Positions 6,506-13,190 of a stretch of DNA of 13,770 bases are shown piece after piece. The notes beneath the pieces were generated by a model that saw only the letters and a program-made list of their open reading frames with translations, was not told the DNA's origin and made no database searches. The position numbers were made by a program, and so were the translations under genes. The DNA lies in the NCBI GenBank assembly GCA_905193765.1, contig CAJJPZ010000050.1:1-13770 (forward strand), given 5' to 3'. The stretch's first letter is position 1. Every line of letters starts with the position of its first letter. This stretch comes from an uncultured Eubacterium sp. (GTDB lineage: Bacteria > Bacillota > Clostridia > Peptostreptococcales > Anaerovoracaceae).

Positions 6506-7065
6506 GAGCCGGCAGGACACTCCGGAATATCATCATCACAGATATCGTCATGATACTGACGATGCTGGTGTTCCTCACAGCACATGCTGTCTGCGGACAG
6601 GGCTGGATGCTGTCGGCGTATGTGACCTCACTCACGGGGTCATACCATTTCACCATGCGCCTCATCGTCGGACAGATCATGATCCTGTACTACAGGAAAC
6701 ATCCACCCCGACCCGGCAGTTTCACGACAAGAAGCTTTGCATTCGAACCGGAACTTTACCGCAGACTCAACGTAAAGTCATGGAAAAACCGGCTGATAAC
6801 AGCCCGGCCGGATCAGTTCGACATGAAAAACCTCACCCCGGCAGAAATGCTCCGCAGCATGGTCCAGGCCGAAACAGGTCATCTTATGATCATGCTGCTG
6901 TCTTTCCTGCCGCTGCTGCTGATAATACCTTACGGCACTGCCCCGGTGTTCATCATCACATCAGTGCTGGCCTGCATGATGGAAGTTCCCTTCGTCATTA
7001 TACAGAGATACAATATCCCGAGGATCATCAGGTATATGGAGTTAACTGGACAGAGATGCAGATGA
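6502..7065 (+). CDS. CrtO-like membrane acyltransferase-family protein
   Basis: This 187-residue protein starts within the stop codon of the preceding gene (ATGA overlap). Hydrophobic segments lie at about 9-30, 51-64, 127-145 and 147-167, so it is an integral membrane protein. The central soluble loop has FEPELYRRLNVKSWKNRL (81-98), ETGH (124-127) precedes a membrane segment, and the C-terminal IQRYNIPR (167-174) is present. The W-K-N/D-R-L, E-x-x-H and I-Q-R-Y-N-x-P-R pattern is the one I associate with the glycosyl-4,4'-diaponeurosporenoate acyltransferase (CrtO) family of staphyloxanthin synthesis. No carotenoid genes are in view, so the substrate here is unknown. The family call rests on motif memory alone. 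An acyl- or glycolipid-modifying role at the membrane is an inference. Confidence 0.75.
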   Translation: MRAGRTLRNIIITDIVMILTMLVFLTAHAVCGQGWMLSAYVTSLTGSYHFTMRLIVGQIMILYYRKHPPRPGSFTTRSFAFEPELYRRLNVKSWKNRLITARPDQFDMKNLTPAEMLRSMVQAETGHLMIMLLSFLPLLLIIPYGTAPVFIITSVLACMMEVPFVIIQRYNIPRIIRYMELTGQRCR

Positions 7066-7090
7066 TTTCCTGCCCGTCGGTCATCTTTTG
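7060..7090 (+). terminator. Weak terminator-like hairpin after the CrtO-like gene
   Basis: AGATGA (7060-7065, overlapping the stop codon) can pair with TCATCT (7081-7086), followed by a short T-run (TTTT at 7086-7089). The stem is only six A/T-rich pairs with a 15-base loop, so it would be inefficient. No better terminator is seen for this operon. Confidence 0.35.
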
Positions 7091-7227
7091 AGGTGATGTA
7101 ATAAACATGTGCCAGACCTCAGCTCATTGAATTATTCCGGTCACTCATTCTCGATCGGATGTGGACGTGCAGGGCAGCGCACCTCAGTGCATCGACAGGA
7201 CATCAATCCGCTGCTGATTTTATACCA
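7091..7227. other. Gene-free stretch left of the 236-bp element
   Basis: I see no supported gene or RNA here. A ribosome-binding-like AGGTGATG near 7091 precedes only a seven-codon frame. Confidence 0.5.
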
Positions 7228-7463
7228 TGTACACAAATTTCACTTTTAGCGTGAAATTGTACACATGGAAAAATATTGCTGAGTTTTGCGGGAATAAATA
7301 TGCACGAGGTTTCAACGATTCTCCCTCGCCAAATGCATGAATATTCATTCGCCAAACCGCACACCACGGAGATAAAGCCTTAGACACAATTTTTTACATG
7401 TTTTTGATGGCTAAATCGCCAAAAATGTGTACATTTGAAAGCGTTTTTGCTTTTTTGTGTACA
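7228..7463. mobile_element. 236-bp element with paired inverted TGTACACA ends (IS remnant or MITE-like)
   Basis: The octamer TGTACACA occurs four times here. Two copies on the plus strand are at 7228-7235 and 7258-7265, and two inverted copies (TGTGTACA) are at 7426-7433 and 7456-7463. Spacing within each pair is exactly 30 bp, so the two ends mirror each other. The outermost ten bases are identical as inverted repeats (TGTACACAAA). Each pair encloses a hairpin: AATTTCAC/GTGAAATT on the left, AAAGC/GCTTT on the right. Multiple end repeats with TG...CA termini resemble the transposase-binding ends of DDE elements such as IS21 or Tn7-like transposons. No transposase frame fits inside, and no obvious target duplication is seen. 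It is either a non-autonomous element, a deletion remnant, or a regulatory array that mimics one. Confidence 0.5.
7326..7356. repeat. TCGCCAAA direct repeats around a 12-bp palindrome
   Basis: Inside the 236-bp element, TCGCCAAA occurs at 7326-7333 and 7349-7356, flanking the perfect palindrome ATGAATATTCAT (7337-7348). A third copy in the same orientation is at 7416-7423, directly next to an inverted TGTACACA. The arrangement looks like additional protein-binding sites belonging to the element. Confidence 0.55.
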
Positions 7464-7526
7464 TGAACGGCCCTTTTCAATGGAAAATACGCCGATGTAT
7501 ATTTAAACATGCGTCAGGCATGCAAA
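7464..7526. other. Stretch between the element and the purD hairpin
   Basis: No gene is seen. A small CATGC-GTCAG-GCATG hairpin lies at about 7508-7522, directly after the purD-side terminator candidate. Confidence 0.4.
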
Positions 7527-7577
7527 GACCCGCACCATGCTCATCCCTGATGATCCCGGGAAGTCCATGTGCGGGTC
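7527..7577 (-). terminator. Probable terminator of the pur operon
   Basis: GACCCGCA plus CATG (right arm 7577-7566 read on the minus strand) pair with CATG and TGCGGGTC (7539-7527) with one bulged base. The loop contains a further TCCC/GGGA pairing, making a long strong hairpin. On the minus strand it is followed by only three Ts (TCTTTGC), so it may act as a terminator or as a 3'-end stabiliser. It lies about 130 bases past the purD stop. Confidence 0.5.
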
Positions 7578-7630
7578 CTGTTATCGTTATATATTCTGCT
7601 GCCGGGCGGATCGCCTCCGACTCTCCGGGC

Positions 7631-7661
7631 AAAAAGGCTACCGCTGTGCCGGGAACCGGTA
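7631..7661 (-). terminator. Second terminator-like hairpin after purD
   Basis: On the minus strand TACCG (7661-7657) pairs with CGGTA (7643-7639), followed after GCC by TTTTT (7635-7631). The stem is short, with a 13-base GC-rich loop that may pair internally. It could share termination with the stronger hairpin at 7527-7577. The rest of 7578-7707 holds no gene that I can support. Confidence 0.35.
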
Positions 7662-7707
7662 TTTGCTGCTTGTTGCCGGCCTGCGTCTTATCCGCTTTTC
7701 CGGCGGT

Positions 7708-9024
7708 CTATCTCCTGTTTATGGTTCCGATGTCTTTCCTGTACTGCATGCCTTCGAAGTTTATGCGGGCGATGTTGTCGTATGCTTTTGCACGGGCTTC
7801 TTCATGTGTGTCGCCGAGGGCTGTCACACCAAGCACTCTGCCGCCTGACGTAAGTATGACTGATGTTTTCATGTCGCAGTCGTCTGCACATTCAGCACAC
7901 TTGCTGCCTTCAGGCATCTCTGCGAATTTTGTCCCTGCATGGAATACGATGATATCGTCGTCCACATCGTTGAGGCCGCTGATGAGCTTGCCTTTCTCGT
8001 AGCTGCCAGGGTAGCCGCCGGAAGCTGCTACGACGCAGACAGCTTTTTTATCCGACCACTTTATCTCGGCGTCTGCCAGTCTGTTATCTGCCACTGCCAT
8101 GAAAATATCCAGCAGGTCGCTGTCCAGTCTTGCCAGTACCGACTGTGTTTCAGGGTCACCGAATCTGTTGTTGAATTCGATGACTTTCGGACCGTCTTCA
8201 GAGATCATCAGGCCTATGAAAAGCACGCCTTTGAATTTCAGCCCGTCTTCCTGGAAACCTTTCAGAGTCGGCTCCAGGATCTGTTCTTTTATCTGTGTTT
8301 CCAGTTCCGGTGTGAATACCAGGCTCGGTGAGTATGTACCCATACCGCCTGTGTTCGGTCCTTTGTCACCATCGAATACGCGCTTATAGTCCTGTGCAGA
8401 TTCCATCGGGATAATCGTGTTTTCGTCCACGAAGCAGAGCATCGAGGCTTCCACGCCTGTGAGGAATTCCTCCACTACGACTTTGTCTGCCGCTGAACCG
8501 AAGACCTTCTGCCCCATCATCTCTTCTATTGCTGCAACTGCATCGGCTTCGTTCTCAGGGATCACCACACCCTTGCCGGCGGCCAGTCCGTCAGCTTTGA
8601 GAACCATGGGATATCCGTAGATACCTACTGCTTTCAGCAACTCGTCCTTGTCGGTGAATTCCTTGTATCCTGCTGTCGGGATGTTGTGTTTAGCAAGGAA
8701 TTTCTTCGTGAAAGATTTGCTGGCTTCCAGCTGCGAACAGTTCCTGTCCGGTCCGAATACCTTGACGCCCCGCTTCTGCAGCTCATCAGTGATGCCCATT
8801 GCCAGCGGCACTTCAGGACCTATCACCGCCAGATCTATCTTTTCTGCCGAAGCGAATCCACAGATACCTTCGATATCTTCCGCTCCGATGTTCACGCAAA
8901 CTGCCACATCTGCGATGCCCGCATTGCCGGGTGCGCAGTATAATTCATCTATTTTCGGGCTCTGCGCCAGCTTCCAGCATATTGCATGCTCTCTGCCGCC
9001 ACCACCCACAACGAGTACTTTCAT
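7708..9024 (-). CDS. purD: Phosphoribosylamine-glycine ligase (GAR synthetase)
   Basis: This 438-residue ATP-grasp enzyme joins phosphoribosylamine and glycine, the second step of purine synthesis. The N-terminal VLVVGGGGREHAICWKLAQSP, VIGPEVPLAMG (67-77), the ATP-grasp VLKADGLAAGKGVVI (141-155), GPNTGGMGTYSP (222-233) and IEFNNRFGDPETQ (282-294, metal-binding E and N) are all intact. It is a little longer than usual because of an insertion near 367-388, before TSGGRVLGVTALG. This insertion has three cysteines as C-x2-C-x3-C (376, 379, 383). The start at 9024 has AAGGA nine bases upstream. It is the last gene of the pur cluster and is separated from purH by 296 bases holding a terminator, so its expression may be partly uncoupled. 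Confidence 0.98.
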   Translation of the reverse strand: MKVLVVGGGGREHAICWKLAQSPKIDELYCAPGNAGIADVAVCVNIGAEDIEGICGFASAEKIDLAVIGPEVPLAMGITDELQKRGVKVFGPDRNCSQLEASKSFTKKFLAKHNIPTAGYKEFTDKDELLKAVGIYGYPMVLKADGLAAGKGVVIPENEADAVAAIEEMMGQKVFGSAADKVVVEEFLTGVEASMLCFVDENTIIPMESAQDYKRVFDGDKGPNTGGMGTYSPSLVFTPELETQIKEQILEPTLKGFQEDGLKFKGVLFIGLMISEDGPKVIEFNNRFGDPETQSVLARLDSDLLDIFMAVADNRLADAEIKWSDKKAVCVVAASGGYPGSYEKGKLISGLNDVDDDIIVFHAGTKFAEMPEGSKCAECADDCDMKTSVILTSGGRVLGVTALGDTHEEARAKAYDNIARINFEGMQYRKDIGTINRR

Positions 9025-9094
9025 ATGTAAATATCCTTTCTCCTTTGCTCAGACCTTCGCCGCCAGGGAAGCGGCATTTTCCGAGTCTCCCGGC

Positions 9095-9226
9095 TCACTC
9101 TGATCCGGGACGGGACGTTTTTCCACGTGTCACGCCCGGTTTCGTCCCTTTCGCTCCGCTCGCTACCAAGGAAGTGGCGAATACTGCTACCGCCGCTGCC
9201 AAAATCGCAGCAAGTCCCAGTGTCAT
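9095..9226 (-). CDS. Possible 43-residue membrane peptide between purH and purD
   Basis: A frame from ATG 9226 to TGA 9095 encodes a peptide with one hydrophobic segment (TLGLAAILAAAVAVFATSLVA) followed by a basic tail (KGTKPGVTRGKTSR). The same frame is open upstream to a TAG just before DQTGQSRNE, which resembles a sortase-type QTG-hydrophobic-basic C-terminus. No good ribosome binding site is present (GGCGAC only). It is either a small membrane peptide, a remnant of a surface-protein 3' end, or chance in an Ala-rich reading frame. I lean to chance or remnant. Confidence 0.2.
   Translation of the reverse strand: MTLGLAAILAAAVAVFATSLVASGAKGTKPGVTRGKTSRPGSE
9140..9151. repeat. Third copy of the purH terminator arm
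   Basis: TTTCGTCCCTTT is identical to the terminator arm at 9298-9309 and could pair with the other arm at 9267-9278. On the minus strand the same GGGACG also can pair with CGTCCC around 9112-9117. The purH-purD spacer therefore holds alternative pairings of one 12-base word, an arrangement that would allow mutually exclusive structures. Confidence 0.45.
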
Positions 9227-9264
9227 CGTCGCCTGTTCGTTCCGGCTCTGTCCGGTCTGATCCT

Positions 9265-9309
9265 AAAAAGGGACGAAATCCCTCAGTCCTGATGCTGTTT
9301 CGTCCCTTT
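9265..9309 (-). terminator. Intrinsic terminator between purH and purD
   Basis: On the minus strand AAAGGGACGAAA (9309-9298) pairs perfectly over 12 bp with TTTCGTCCCTTT (9278-9267) across a 19-base loop. The stem ends in a T-run, TTTTT (9269-9265). It starts 11 bases past the purH stop codon. If efficient it would cut purD off from the operon, yet no clear promoter for purD is seen in the spacer, so read-through or an alternative structure is likely. Confidence 0.8.
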
Positions 9310-9320
9310 ACAAGTTTCTG

Positions 9321-10856
9321 TTAGTGTTTGAAATGTCTCTGTCCTGAGAATACCATTGCGATGCCCAGTTCATTGGCTTTATCGATGGATTCCTGGTCTC
9401 TGATGGAACCGCCAGGCTGGATTATAGCTGTGATTCCTGCCGCTGCTGCTGCTTCAACACAGTCGCTGAACGGGAAGAATGCATCTGACGCCATTACAGC
9501 TCCTTCCAGTGAGGACTCTGCCTGTCTGATGGCATTCTGAGCTGCCCAGATCCTGTTGGTCTGTCCCGGCCCGATGCCTACTGTAGCTCCGTCCTTGACA
9601 TACACGATACCGTTGGACTTGATATGCTTGACGACTTTCATAGCCATCTTCATGTCAGCCATTTCTTTATCTGTAGGTGCTTTCTCTGTCACTACTTTCA
9701 GTGCGTCCTCATCATAGAGGGAAAGATCCATATCCTGGATCAGCAGTCCGCCGCTTTCCTTTTTCATGTCGTACTGACCTGCAGGTACCGGCTCCTCGAT
9801 GCCTTCGATAGTCATGAGACGGATGTTCTTCTTCTGTGTCAGTATCTCCAGGGCTTCGTCTGAAAATGACGGCGCCAGGACGATCTCCAGGAAGATCTTG
9901 CTCATCTCTTCGGCTGTAGCCTTGTCCACTTCACGGTTGCATGCCACGATGCCGCCGAAGATGGATGTCGGGTCACAGTCATGCGCTCTGACATATGCTT
10001 CATGGAGGGTCTCGCCGCAGCCTACTCCGCATGGATTGGCATGCTTTGACGCTACGACTGTCGGCTCTGTGAATTCTTTCAGTGTCATCAGTGCGCCATT
10101 GGCGTCGTTGATGTTGTTGAAGGAAAGTTCTTTGCCGTGGAGCTGCTTTGCTGTTGCCAGCGAGCCTCTGAACGGTCTGATTTCCTTGTAGTATGTAGCG
10201 TTCTGATGAGGGTTCTCGCCGTATCTGAGATCCTGCAGCTTTTCGAATGTCAGTGTCACATTGTCAGGCAGCGGTGCATCGATCTGTTCTCGCAGATACT
10301 GTGAGATCATGGCATCGTAGGCTGCTGTATGCTCGAACACTTTCAGCGCCAGTCTGTACTTTGTCTTGTATGAAACCTCGCCGTTTGCACGGAGTTCTTC
10401 TGCGACGATGGCATAATCCGCAGGATCGCATACTACTGCAACGTCCTTGTGGTTCTTTGCTGCCGAACGGAGCATGGTAGGTCCGCCGATGTCGATGTTC
10501 TCGATGGCATCTGCCAGAGTCACGTCCGGTTTCATGATAGTTTCCTTGAACGGGTAAAGATTTATTGCTACGATATCTATAGTCTCTATGTTCAGATCCT
10601 TCAGCTGCTGCATATGCTCCGGCACATCTCTTCTTGCCAGGATACCGCCGTGTACTGCAGGGTGCAAAGTCTTTACTCTGCCATCCAGACATTCAGGGAA
10701 GCCTGTCACGTCTGAAATACCTGTCACATCTATACCTGCTTCTTCAAGCTTCTTATGTGTGCCTCCTGTGGAGATCACCTGCACTCCCAGCTGCTCCAGC
10801 TCTCTGGCAAATTCTACGACGCCTGTTTTATCTGATACGCTTATCAATGCTCTCAT
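9321..10856 (-). CDS. purH: Bifunctional AICAR transformylase / IMP cyclohydrolase
   Basis: This 511-residue protein has the usual length and performs the last two steps to IMP. The N-terminal MGS-like cyclohydrolase domain shows [29 protein letters not shown] and [17 protein letters not shown] (57-73). The transformylase part has LRYGENPHQ (210-218), [12 protein letters not shown] (245-256), the catalytic [10 protein letters not shown] with K271-H272, and [13 protein letters not shown] (456-468). The C-terminus ends with the typical QRHFKH. The start at 10856 is chosen over in-frame upstream ATGs because AAAGGAG at 10867-10873 lies ten bases ahead and the homology starts at [12 protein letters not shown]. 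The ribosome binding site is inside the last codons of purF, and only seven bases separate the two genes, so they are coupled. Confidence 0.98.
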   Translation of the reverse strand: MRALISVSDKTGVVEFARELEQLGVQVISTGGTHKKLEEAGIDVTGISDVTGFPECLDGRVKTLHPAVHGGILARRDVPEHMQQLKDLNIETIDIVAINLYPFKETIMKPDVTLADAIENIDIGGPTMLRSAAKNHKDVAVVCDPADYAIVAEELRANGEVSYKTKYRLALKVFEHTAAYDAMISQYLREQIDAPLPDNVTLTFEKLQDLRYGENPHQNATYYKEIRPFRGSLATAKQLHGKELSFNNINDANGALMTLKEFTEPTVVASKHANPCGVGCGETLHEAYVRAHDCDPTSIFGGIVACNREVDKATAEEMSKIFLEIVLAPSFSDEALEILTQKKNIRLMTIEGIEEPVPAGQYDMKKESGGLLIQDMDLSLYDEDALKVVTEKAPTDKEMADMKMAMKVVKHIKSNGIVYVKDGATVGIGPGQTNRIWAAQNAIRQAESSLEGAVMASDAFFPFSDCVEAAAAAGITAIIQPGGSIRDQESIDKANELGIAMVFSGQRHFKH

Positions 10857-10863
10857 TATGAAA

Positions 10864-12282
10864 TTACTCCTTTCCATCCCAGCAGTATGTGCAGAGATGA
10901 CACTTATCAACACCTATCGCTTTTACTGTATCCTCAAGGTTCTGGAACTTGAGGCTGTCGAATCTAAGTCTCTTCCTGATCTCTTCAACCATCGACTTAT
11001 GCTTTGCTGTGCTGCCGTCAGCATATTCAGCAAGCAGTTCATTTGTGATATCTTCGGCTTCGATGCCTTCAAGATCTCTGATGACACGCCTTGTTATCAG
11101 CTCCAGATCGCTTACCGAACGTGAAAAGTTCAGGAATTTGCATCCGTACATGATCGGAGGACATGCCGACCTGACATGGATCTCCTTTGCTCCGTTCTCG
11201 ATGAGATAGCTCACTGTCTCTGAAAGCTGTGTGCCTCTGACGATGGAGTCGTCTATCAGCACGAATTTCTTATCCCTGATTATCTGGAACACCGGCACCA
11301 GCTTCATCTTTGCTATAAGGTTCCTTGCCTTCTGGTTCTGCGGCATGAAACTTCTCGGCCATGTAGGCGTGTATTTTATGAGCGGTCTGGCGTAAGGCAC
11401 TCTGGACTTGTTTGCGTATCCCAGCGCATGTGCCACTCCGCTGTCCGGCACGCCTGCAACGTAGTCCACGTCCAGATCTCCGTCACGCTCTGCCAGCAGC
11501 TCACCGTTGCGGTTCCTCATCAGTTCAACGTTCCTGCCCTCGTAGATCGAAGTGGTGTATCCGAAATATGTCCACAGGAACGAGCATATCTGCATGCCCT
11601 CCTGTGCTTCACCTACTGTCTCCTCCCCGTCAGGCGTCAGGAATGCGATCTCCGCAGGTCCCAGCTCTCTCTTGTATCTGTAACCCACATTGATGAATGC
11701 AAAGGACTCCGATGCTGCACAGTATGCGCCTTCCTTGCTGCCTATTATGAGCGGTGTCCTGCCGTACTTGTCACGGGCTGCGTAAAGACCTTCCTCTGTG
11801 AGTATCAGTATCGTCACCGATCCTTCGATCTTGGCCTGTGCTCTCCTGATGCCGTCCACTATGTCTCTGCCTGTGGATACGAGAGCCGCCACCAGCTCTG
11901 TATTGTTTATATCGCCGCCGCTCATTGACATGAACTGACTTGGTCTGTCCTTGAGCAGTTCCCTGACGATCTCTTTCTTGTTGTTGATCCTGCCTACTGT
12001 CGTTATGGCATAATCACCATGTCTGCTGTATACCGTCAGCGGCTGCGGGTCGCTGTCGCTGATCGCTCCGATACCCATGTTTCCTGCCATTGTCTCGATA
12101 TCGGCCTCGAACTTGCTTCTGAATGGTGAATTTTCTATATTATGTATGCTTCTGTTGAATCCGTTCTCCTGAAGGACGCACATGCCGCCTCTCTTGGTAC
12201 CGAGGTGGGAATGGTAGTCTGTTCCGAAAAACAGATCCATCACGCAGTCCTGTTTAGATGTGAATCCTATCACTCCGCCCAT
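10864..12282 (-). CDS. purF: Amidophosphoribosyltransferase homologue with degenerate glutaminase site
   Basis: This 472-residue protein matches PurF overall but begins MGGVIGF, whereas active PurF exposes Cys as its first mature residue (M-C-G-). The other glutaminase motifs are also changed: [12 protein letters not shown] (67-78) stands where H-V-R-Y-A-T is expected, VGRINN (96-101) where H-N-G-N is expected, and INNTEL replaces S-D-T-E. The transferase half is intact: [14 protein letters not shown] (277-290) and the PRPP loop [12 protein letters not shown] (340-351). Cysteines C233, C381, C464 and C467 sit where the 4Fe-4S ligands of Bacillus PurF lie, with an extra C461 ([13 protein letters not shown]). 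PurF makes phosphoribosylamine from PRPP; this form could use free ammonia, borrow another amidotransferase, or be regulatory. I recall similar MGGFFG-type homologues in Bacteroidota and Clostridia. The ribosome binding site AGGAGGG lies six bases upstream. A canonical purF may exist outside the window. Confidence 0.93.
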   Translation of the reverse strand: MGGVIGFTSKQDCVMDLFFGTDYHSHLGTKRGGMCVLQENGFNRSIHNIENSPFRSKFEADIETMAGNMGIGAISDSDPQPLTVYSRHGDYAITTVGRINNKKEIVRELLKDRPSQFMSMSGGDINNTELVAALVSTGRDIVDGIRRAQAKIEGSVTILILTEEGLYAARDKYGRTPLIIGSKEGAYCAASESFAFINVGYRYKRELGPAEIAFLTPDGEETVGEAQEGMQICSFLWTYFGYTTSIYEGRNVELMRNRNGELLAERDGDLDVDYVAGVPDSGVAHALGYANKSRVPYARPLIKYTPTWPRSFMPQNQKARNLIAKMKLVPVFQIIRDKKFVLIDDSIVRGTQLSETVSYLIENGAKEIHVRSACPPIMYGCKFLNFSRSVSDLELITRRVIRDLEGIEAEDITNELLAEYADGSTAKHKSMVEEIRKRLRFDSLKFQNLEDTVKAIGVDKCHLCTYCWDGKE

Positions 12283-12391
12283 TGGAGTCCCTCCTTTTTT
12301 ATCTGTGTCCCGGTCTCCCGGATGATATATCTATCGTCAGTGCCCTGATGCTTCTAATACTCTGGTCTGCCGGAAATCAAACGATCCGCCG

Positions 12392-12407
12392 GGGCATGCT
12401 GATGCCC
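12392..12407. other. Hairpin in the 182-bp purN-purF spacer
   Basis: GGGCAT-GCTG-ATGCCC forms a 6-bp perfect stem in the spacer 12283-12464. No U-run follows on the minus strand, so it is not a terminator. The rest of the spacer holds only a 31-codon frame without a proper ribosome binding site and a poor TTGATT/TATTAG promoter-like pair with 15-bp spacing. Confidence 0.4.
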
Positions 12408-12464
12408 TGCCGCAGCGATCTGCCGTTCGCATGTCCTGCCGACGCCCGGGCTGCAGTCCCGCAA

Positions 12465-13037
12465 TCAGCGGATCTGTGCCGCTACCTTCACAAGACCTTC
12501 TGCCAGTATTTCATGCTCCACTTCAAGCACTCTCGCCGCCAGAGTTTCCGGTGTATCCTCCGGCATCACCGGAACTTTTCTCTGCAAGATGATCTCGCCT
12601 GTATCCACACCTTCGTCAACATAGTGCACTGTGGCTCCGCTTTCCTTCTCGCCGCCTTCGATCACTGCCTTATGGACTTTCTTGCCGTAGAATCCCTTGC
12701 CGCAGTATTTCGGTATCAGGGAAGGATGTATATTGATTATCCTGTCTCTGTACGCTCCGATGACCTCAGGAGAAAGCACTCTCATGTATCCTGCAAGCAC
12801 CACCAGATCTGCTCCCGATGCCTTCAGCTCCGCAAGGACCTGTTCCTGTTCAGGTGCCACAGCTGTGGCTATGCCTGCCTTAGCCGCACGTTCCAGCGCA
12901 AAGGCATCCTCTCTGCTGGCGATTACTTTCACGATCTCAAGACCCGGCAGCTGCCCTGCCTTTTCCTTGTCGATCAGCGCCTGCAGATTGGTGCCGCCGC
13001 CCGAAACCAGCACGGCAACTTTCTTCTTATCACTCAT
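12465..13037 (-). CDS. purN: Phosphoribosylglycinamide formyltransferase 1
   Basis: This 190-residue protein transfers a formyl group from 10-formyl-THF to GAR, the third step of the pathway. The start KKVAVLVSGGGTNLQALID carries the phosphate-binding S-G-x-G-T-N (12-17). LVVLAGYMRVLSPEV precedes the catalytic INIHPSLIP with N102 and H104. The third catalytic residue is D145 in DEGVDTGEIILQ. The family loop after the HPSLIPKY motif reads CGKGFYG rather than the proteobacterial PG-x-H, a variant I associate with clostridial enzymes. The start at 13037 has AAGGA seven bases upstream. It follows purM by 153 bases that contain hairpins, an unusually long gap for a purM-purN pair, which often overlaps or abuts. 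Confidence 0.98.
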   Translation of the reverse strand: MSDKKKVAVLVSGGGTNLQALIDKEKAGQLPGLEIVKVIASREDAFALERAAKAGIATAVAPEQEQVLAELKASGADLVVLAGYMRVLSPEVIGAYRDRIINIHPSLIPKYCGKGFYGKKVHKAVIEGGEKESGATVHYVDEGVDTGEIILQRKVPVMPEDTPETLAARVLEVEHEILAEGLVKVAAQIR

Positions 13038-13051
13038 TTCATTTTCCTTCT

Positions 13052-13068
13052 GCTGCCATTACGGCAGC
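13052..13068. other. Hairpin just upstream of the purN ribosome binding site
   Basis: GCTGCC-ATTAC-GGCAGC is a 6-bp perfect stem with a 5-base loop, ending a few bases before the AAGGA of purN on the minus strand. It could affect purN translation or protect the processed 5' end. Confidence 0.45.
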
Positions 13069-13083
13069 CTCACTTCATATATC

Positions 13084-13103
13084 ACAGGTCTCACAGGACC
13101 TGT
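13084..13103. other. Hairpin in the purM-purN spacer
   Basis: ACAGGTC and GACCTGT form a 7-bp perfect stem with a 6-base loop. A third pairing, CCGGG/CCCGG around an ACATGT core, lies at about 13151-13170. None is followed by a U-run on the minus strand, so they look like intercistronic structures, not terminators. Confidence 0.45.
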
Positions 13104-13190
13104 CGCCTGTCACGGCGGTCAGTCAGATGTTCCGCTTCATTCCGGAGCATCCGGGGACATGTCATCCCGGTACTTCAACTTTGCCTCGTT

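Noticed and set aside
7066..7707. CRISPR array or riboswitch in the long gene-free region
   Set aside because: The repeats are short, inverted between the two sides and only four in number, with no regular spacer pattern, and no riboswitch core was recognised.
7457..8002. A 181-codon plus-strand frame reaching into purD
   Set aside because: It starts in the element's end repeat, runs antisense to purD, and shows no ribosome binding site or recognisable domain.
10857..10913. Longer purH start with 19 extra residues
   Set aside because: This stretch overlaps the purF 3' end, and the good ribosome binding site and the family's N-terminus both point to 10856.
12300..12454. A 31-codon minus-strand frame in the purN-purF spacer
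   Set aside because: The AGGA ahead of its ATG is only one base away, too close to act as a ribosome binding site, and the peptide has no features.
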